Source: Peribacillus faecalis (lineage in GTDB: Bacteria > Bacillota > Bacilli > Bacillales > DSM-1321). From it: DNA of 64,000 bases. The stretch lies in assembly GCF_014712675.1 (NCBI RefSeq), contig NZ_JACXSI010000001.1:186001-250000 (forward strand). Direction: 5' to 3'. Below the pieces are notes generated by a model that was not told the origin of the DNA, ran no database searches, and saw only the letters and a program-made list of their open reading frames with translations. Both the position numbers and the translations under genes were made by a program. This document shows positions 61,854-64,000 of the stretch, one piece after another. The stretch's first letter is position 1, and every line of letters begins with the position of its first letter.

Positions 61854-63230
61854 CTACTTCCATGCCTCATACAGCAGCTCCACTCCTTGTCGGATTTCCT
61901 CAATTGAACAATTGGTGAATCCAAGCTTGAGCATTGCTGTATCCGGCTGTCCGGTAATATAGTACATGCTCGTCGGATATACTTTTACACCATGTCTCTT
62001 CGCTTTACCAATCAAATCCTCTTCGCTATAAAGAGTTTGAATACGAACAAGAATATATAGTCCAGAATGTTGCCCAATTACTTCGATTGCATCGCCAAAC
62101 CTTCGTTCTAATGCATTTACAAGTTCCTGCATTTTTTGCTTATAAACAGCACGCATTTTTCGAATATGCGATTCCCAATAACCTTTCTCCATAAAACGAG
62201 CCATCGCGCGCTGGTGAAGGCTTGATGCAGCCTGTTCGAAAGCTGCGAACATTTTTTGATATTCCTCAAGCAAATTTTCTGGCAACACCATATAACTTAA
62301 GCGAAGTGAGGGCAGAAAAGCTTTGGAAAAATTACTGACGTAAATGACACAATCTTGATTGAGAGAAGCGAGTGCCGGAATCGGTTGTTGCTTGTAGCGA
62401 AACTCGCTGTCATAGTCATCCTCAAAAATATAGCCTCCATTACTCATTGCCCATTGCAAAAGTTGTTGCCGCTCCTGTATCGGAATCGTTGTACCGGTCG
62501 GGTATTGATGTGAAGGCGTCACATAAATCAACTTCGATTGCATCTTCTCCAACTGGTCCATATTTATGCCTTTTGCACCGATGTCAATAGCTTCTACATT
62601 ATAACCGATACATTCAAATACAGAGCGGGCTCCTCTATATCCGGGATTTTCAAGGATAATTGATGAAAATCGCTTTCTCAGCAGTAAAGAAATATGCATG
62701 AGCATCTGTTGTGTACTGCTGCCAATGACGATTGACTCTGCTGTTGTATCTATCCCGCGTGACTGAAACAAATAATTCGAAATTTGTTTCCGCAAACATT
62801 CCTCCCCTTGCCTGTTTCCATATATATAACTTTGCTGTTCGTGCAGTACCTCATTAGCGCATTTTCTCCACTTCTTTAACGGGAAAGAGGCTTGATCGAC
62901 CGCTCCCGCCCGAAAATCAATAATATATTGATCCCCTTCAGTATTCTCAGCCCTATTTAATGATTGCTTAACTTGTATAAAAATCGGTTCATATTTTTCT
63001 ACAAAATAACCTTTTTTCAATTCACTTCGTATATATCCTTCAGCAATAAGCTGCTCATAAGCAATTAAAGTCGTATTCCGACTCACTTTAAGTGTCTCCG
63101 CTAGCTGACGAATAGAAGGTAGCTGTTCATCTGATTTCAGCTGACCCTTTTCAATCAGCAAACGGATATTTTCATAGATTTGTTTATATTTCGGTGCCTC
63201 TTTATGTAACGGAAAAATAAATTGCTTCAT
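61854..63230 (-). CDS. MocR-type GntR/aminotransferase fusion regulator (PdxR/GabR-like)
   Basis: 458 residues from ATG 63230 (GAGGAGGAATC). GntR winged helix at 5-75 (YKQIYENIRLLIEKGQLKSDEQLPSIRQLAETLKVSRNTT), a linker, then a fold-type-I aminotransferase-like domain (~115-458) with PLP Lys in VSNFSKAFLP and IFEDDYDSEFRYK. MocR members sense PLP-linked ligands (GABA, pyridoxal, D-Ala, taurine). Divergently set against a GNAT gene that is the likely target. Confidence 0.92.
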   Translation of the reverse strand: MKQFIFPLHKEAPKYKQIYENIRLLIEKGQLKSDEQLPSIRQLAETLKVSRNTTLIAYEQLIAEGYIRSELKKGYFVEKYEPIFIQVKQSLNRAENTEGDQYIIDFRAGAVDQASFPLKKWRKCANEVLHEQQSYIYGNRQGEECLRKQISNYLFQSRGIDTTAESIVIGSSTQQMLMHISLLLRKRFSSIILENPGYRGARSVFECIGYNVEAIDIGAKGINMDQLEKMQSKLIYVTPSHQYPTGTTIPIQERQQLLQWAMSNGGYIFEDDYDSEFRYKQQPIPALASLNQDCVIYVSNFSKAFLPSLRLSYMVLPENLLEEYQKMFAAFEQAASSLHQRAMARFMEKGYWESHIRKMRAVYKQKMQELVNALERRFGDAIEVIGQHSGLYILVRIQTLYSEEDLIGKAKRHGVKVYPTSMYYITGQPDTAMLKLGFTNCSIEEIRQGVELLYEAWK

Positions 63231-63345
63231 GATTCCTCCTCTTCTGACATATAAAAAAGACCAAAATTGTATCTTTTTACATGTCAATTCCCCATGTATT
63301 CTATTTTATAAGAAAGTTACTCAAGAAAGAAGGGAATTCAGAAAA

Positions 63346-63786
63346 GTGCAAATACTACAAGCGACACTTCAACATTTACAGGAAGTAGCTCTACTTTTTG
63401 ACCAATACCGTCAGTTTTACAATCAGCCTCGTGATTTGGAAGCTGCGGCTGCCTTTTTATCCGCAAGAATCGAAAAAAACGAATCAATCATCTTTTTCGC
63501 AAAAATAGATGAGCAAACAGCAGGGTTTATCCAGCTTTATCCGACTTTCTCCTCCGTCAACATGCAGAAAGCCTTTATTTTGAATGATTTATATGTTGAA
63601 GAATGTTTTAGAGGGCATGGTGTCGGGAAGGCCTTAATAGAAAAATGCTACAGCGTTTGTGAGCAGGAACAAGCGAGATATATCACTCTTCAAACAGCGC
63701 CGGACAATGAGATGGCCAAACGTTTATATGAAAAAATGGGCATGGAAATTAACCGTGAATTCATTAGTTACATTAAATACTTTTAA
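63346..63786 (+). CDS. GNAT-family N-acetyltransferase, divergent from MocR gene
   Basis: 146 residues from GTG 63346 (AGAAGGGAATTC upstream). It starts VQILQATLQHLQEVALLFDQYRQFY; the acetyl-CoA loop is LYVEECFRGHGVGKALIEKCY, and the end is NEMAKRLYEKMGMEIN. Divergent from the MocR-type regulator gene; likely under its control (inference). Target unknown. The next GNAT gene starts 12 bases downstream. Confidence 0.88.
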   Translation: MQILQATLQHLQEVALLFDQYRQFYNQPRDLEAAAAFLSARIEKNESIIFFAKIDEQTAGFIQLYPTFSSVNMQKAFILNDLYVEECFRGHGVGKALIEKCYSVCEQEQARYITLQTAPDNEMAKRLYEKMGMEINREFISYIKYF

Positions 63787-63798
63787 AAGAGGGATTTT

Positions 63799-64000
63799 AT
63801 GATGAACGCAATTACTTACAAAACAAATGAATCAATTACAGCGAAACAATTTTCTCAAGTGTTCCGCGCATCTGGCATTCGCCGTCCGGTCGATGATTTG
63901 CCACGTCTGCAAAAAATGCTTGATCATGGCGATCTTTTAATCACAGCTTGGGACGGAGAACAGCTTGTCGGTGTCGCCCGTTCGATTACCGATTTCAGTT
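63799..64000 (+). CDS. GNAT-family N-acetyltransferase, 3' partial
   Basis: Runs off the window. GAGGGATTTT precedes two ATG codons (63799, 63802). Visible residues MMNAITYKTNESITAKQFSQ..., then RRPVDDLPRLQKMLDHGDLLITAWDGEQLVGVARSITDFS, are the N-terminal half of a small GNAT (YhbS/Rv-like pattern). Cotranscribed with the previous GNAT. The acetyl-CoA loop is beyond the edge. Confidence 0.8.
   Translation, partial: MMNAITYKTNESITAKQFSQVFRASGIRRPVDDLPRLQKMLDHGDLLITAWDGEQLVGVARSITDFS

Overview
The window is a chromosomal segment of a low-GC, endospore-forming Firmicute of the order Bacillales, most likely family Planococcaceae (Lysinibacillus/Solibacillus/Kurthia type). Supporting signs are an aa3-600-type quinol oxidase operon (qoxABCD), an alpha/beta-type small acid-soluble spore protein, the xpaC-yaaN pair, AGGAGG-type ribosome binding sites, and T-box, cobalamin and yybP-ykoY leaders. 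The genus is inferred from gene content and not proven. No rRNA, tRNA, prophage, insertion sequence or CRISPR array was seen.

Layout. 1-6 kb: end of a radical SAM gene, then qoxABCD. 6-11 kb: K+ uptake channel, spore DNA-binding protein, MFS exporter, and a TerC-family protein behind a Mn2+ (yybP-ykoY) riboswitch. 11-21 kb: aldehyde dehydrogenase, RND efflux pump, NhaC-type transporter behind a T-box leader (probably tyrosine-specific), an NCS2/SulP-like permease, and prfC. 21-24 kb: GNAT, cold-shock protein with a long leader, the small-protein set YvrJ/DUF2922/DUF1659, and a ferritin-like DUF2383 protein. 24-28.5 kb: a B12-riboswitch-controlled corrinoid uptake and adenosylation operon (cobO-btuF-btuC-btuD, the last with a 200-residue C-terminal extension). 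28.6-34 kb: aminopeptidase, muropeptide recycling pair ykfA-ykfC, and an ECF sigma/anti-sigma pair. 34-44 kb: AarF kinase with a phasin-like protein, a two-component system, DinB-like protein, a catechol/quinone-response group (nitroreductase, catE, HxlR regulator), the xpaC-yaaN pair, and a CapA lipoprotein. 45-50 kb: two related aldo/keto reductases, a small Cys-containing unknown, a CoxG-like protein and nnr. 50-54 kb: fatty-acid oxidation cluster (two acyl-CoA dehydrogenases, SDR, broken MaoC hydratase). 54-58.6 kb: ascorbate-type PTS (IIA, IIB, IIC) followed by a split transketolase. 58.7-64 kb: thioesterase, EEP-family protein, lipase, a MocR regulator divergent from a GNAT, and the start of a second GNAT.

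The most unusual feature is a dispersed family of intergenic repeats (about 14 full, partial or chimeric copies). They are built from shared modules: a 5' module beginning GAAAAACCGGCACCGGTCC, a middle hairpin, and a 3' module containing CATGGCAGGTGTAAGG and ending in a small TTAGA/TCTAA hairpin. Several stems show paired compensatory changes between copies, copies are spliced together as chimeras, and the 5' module often starts within two bases of a stop codon. This looks like a structured non-autonomous element and is the best candidate in the window for something under-described.
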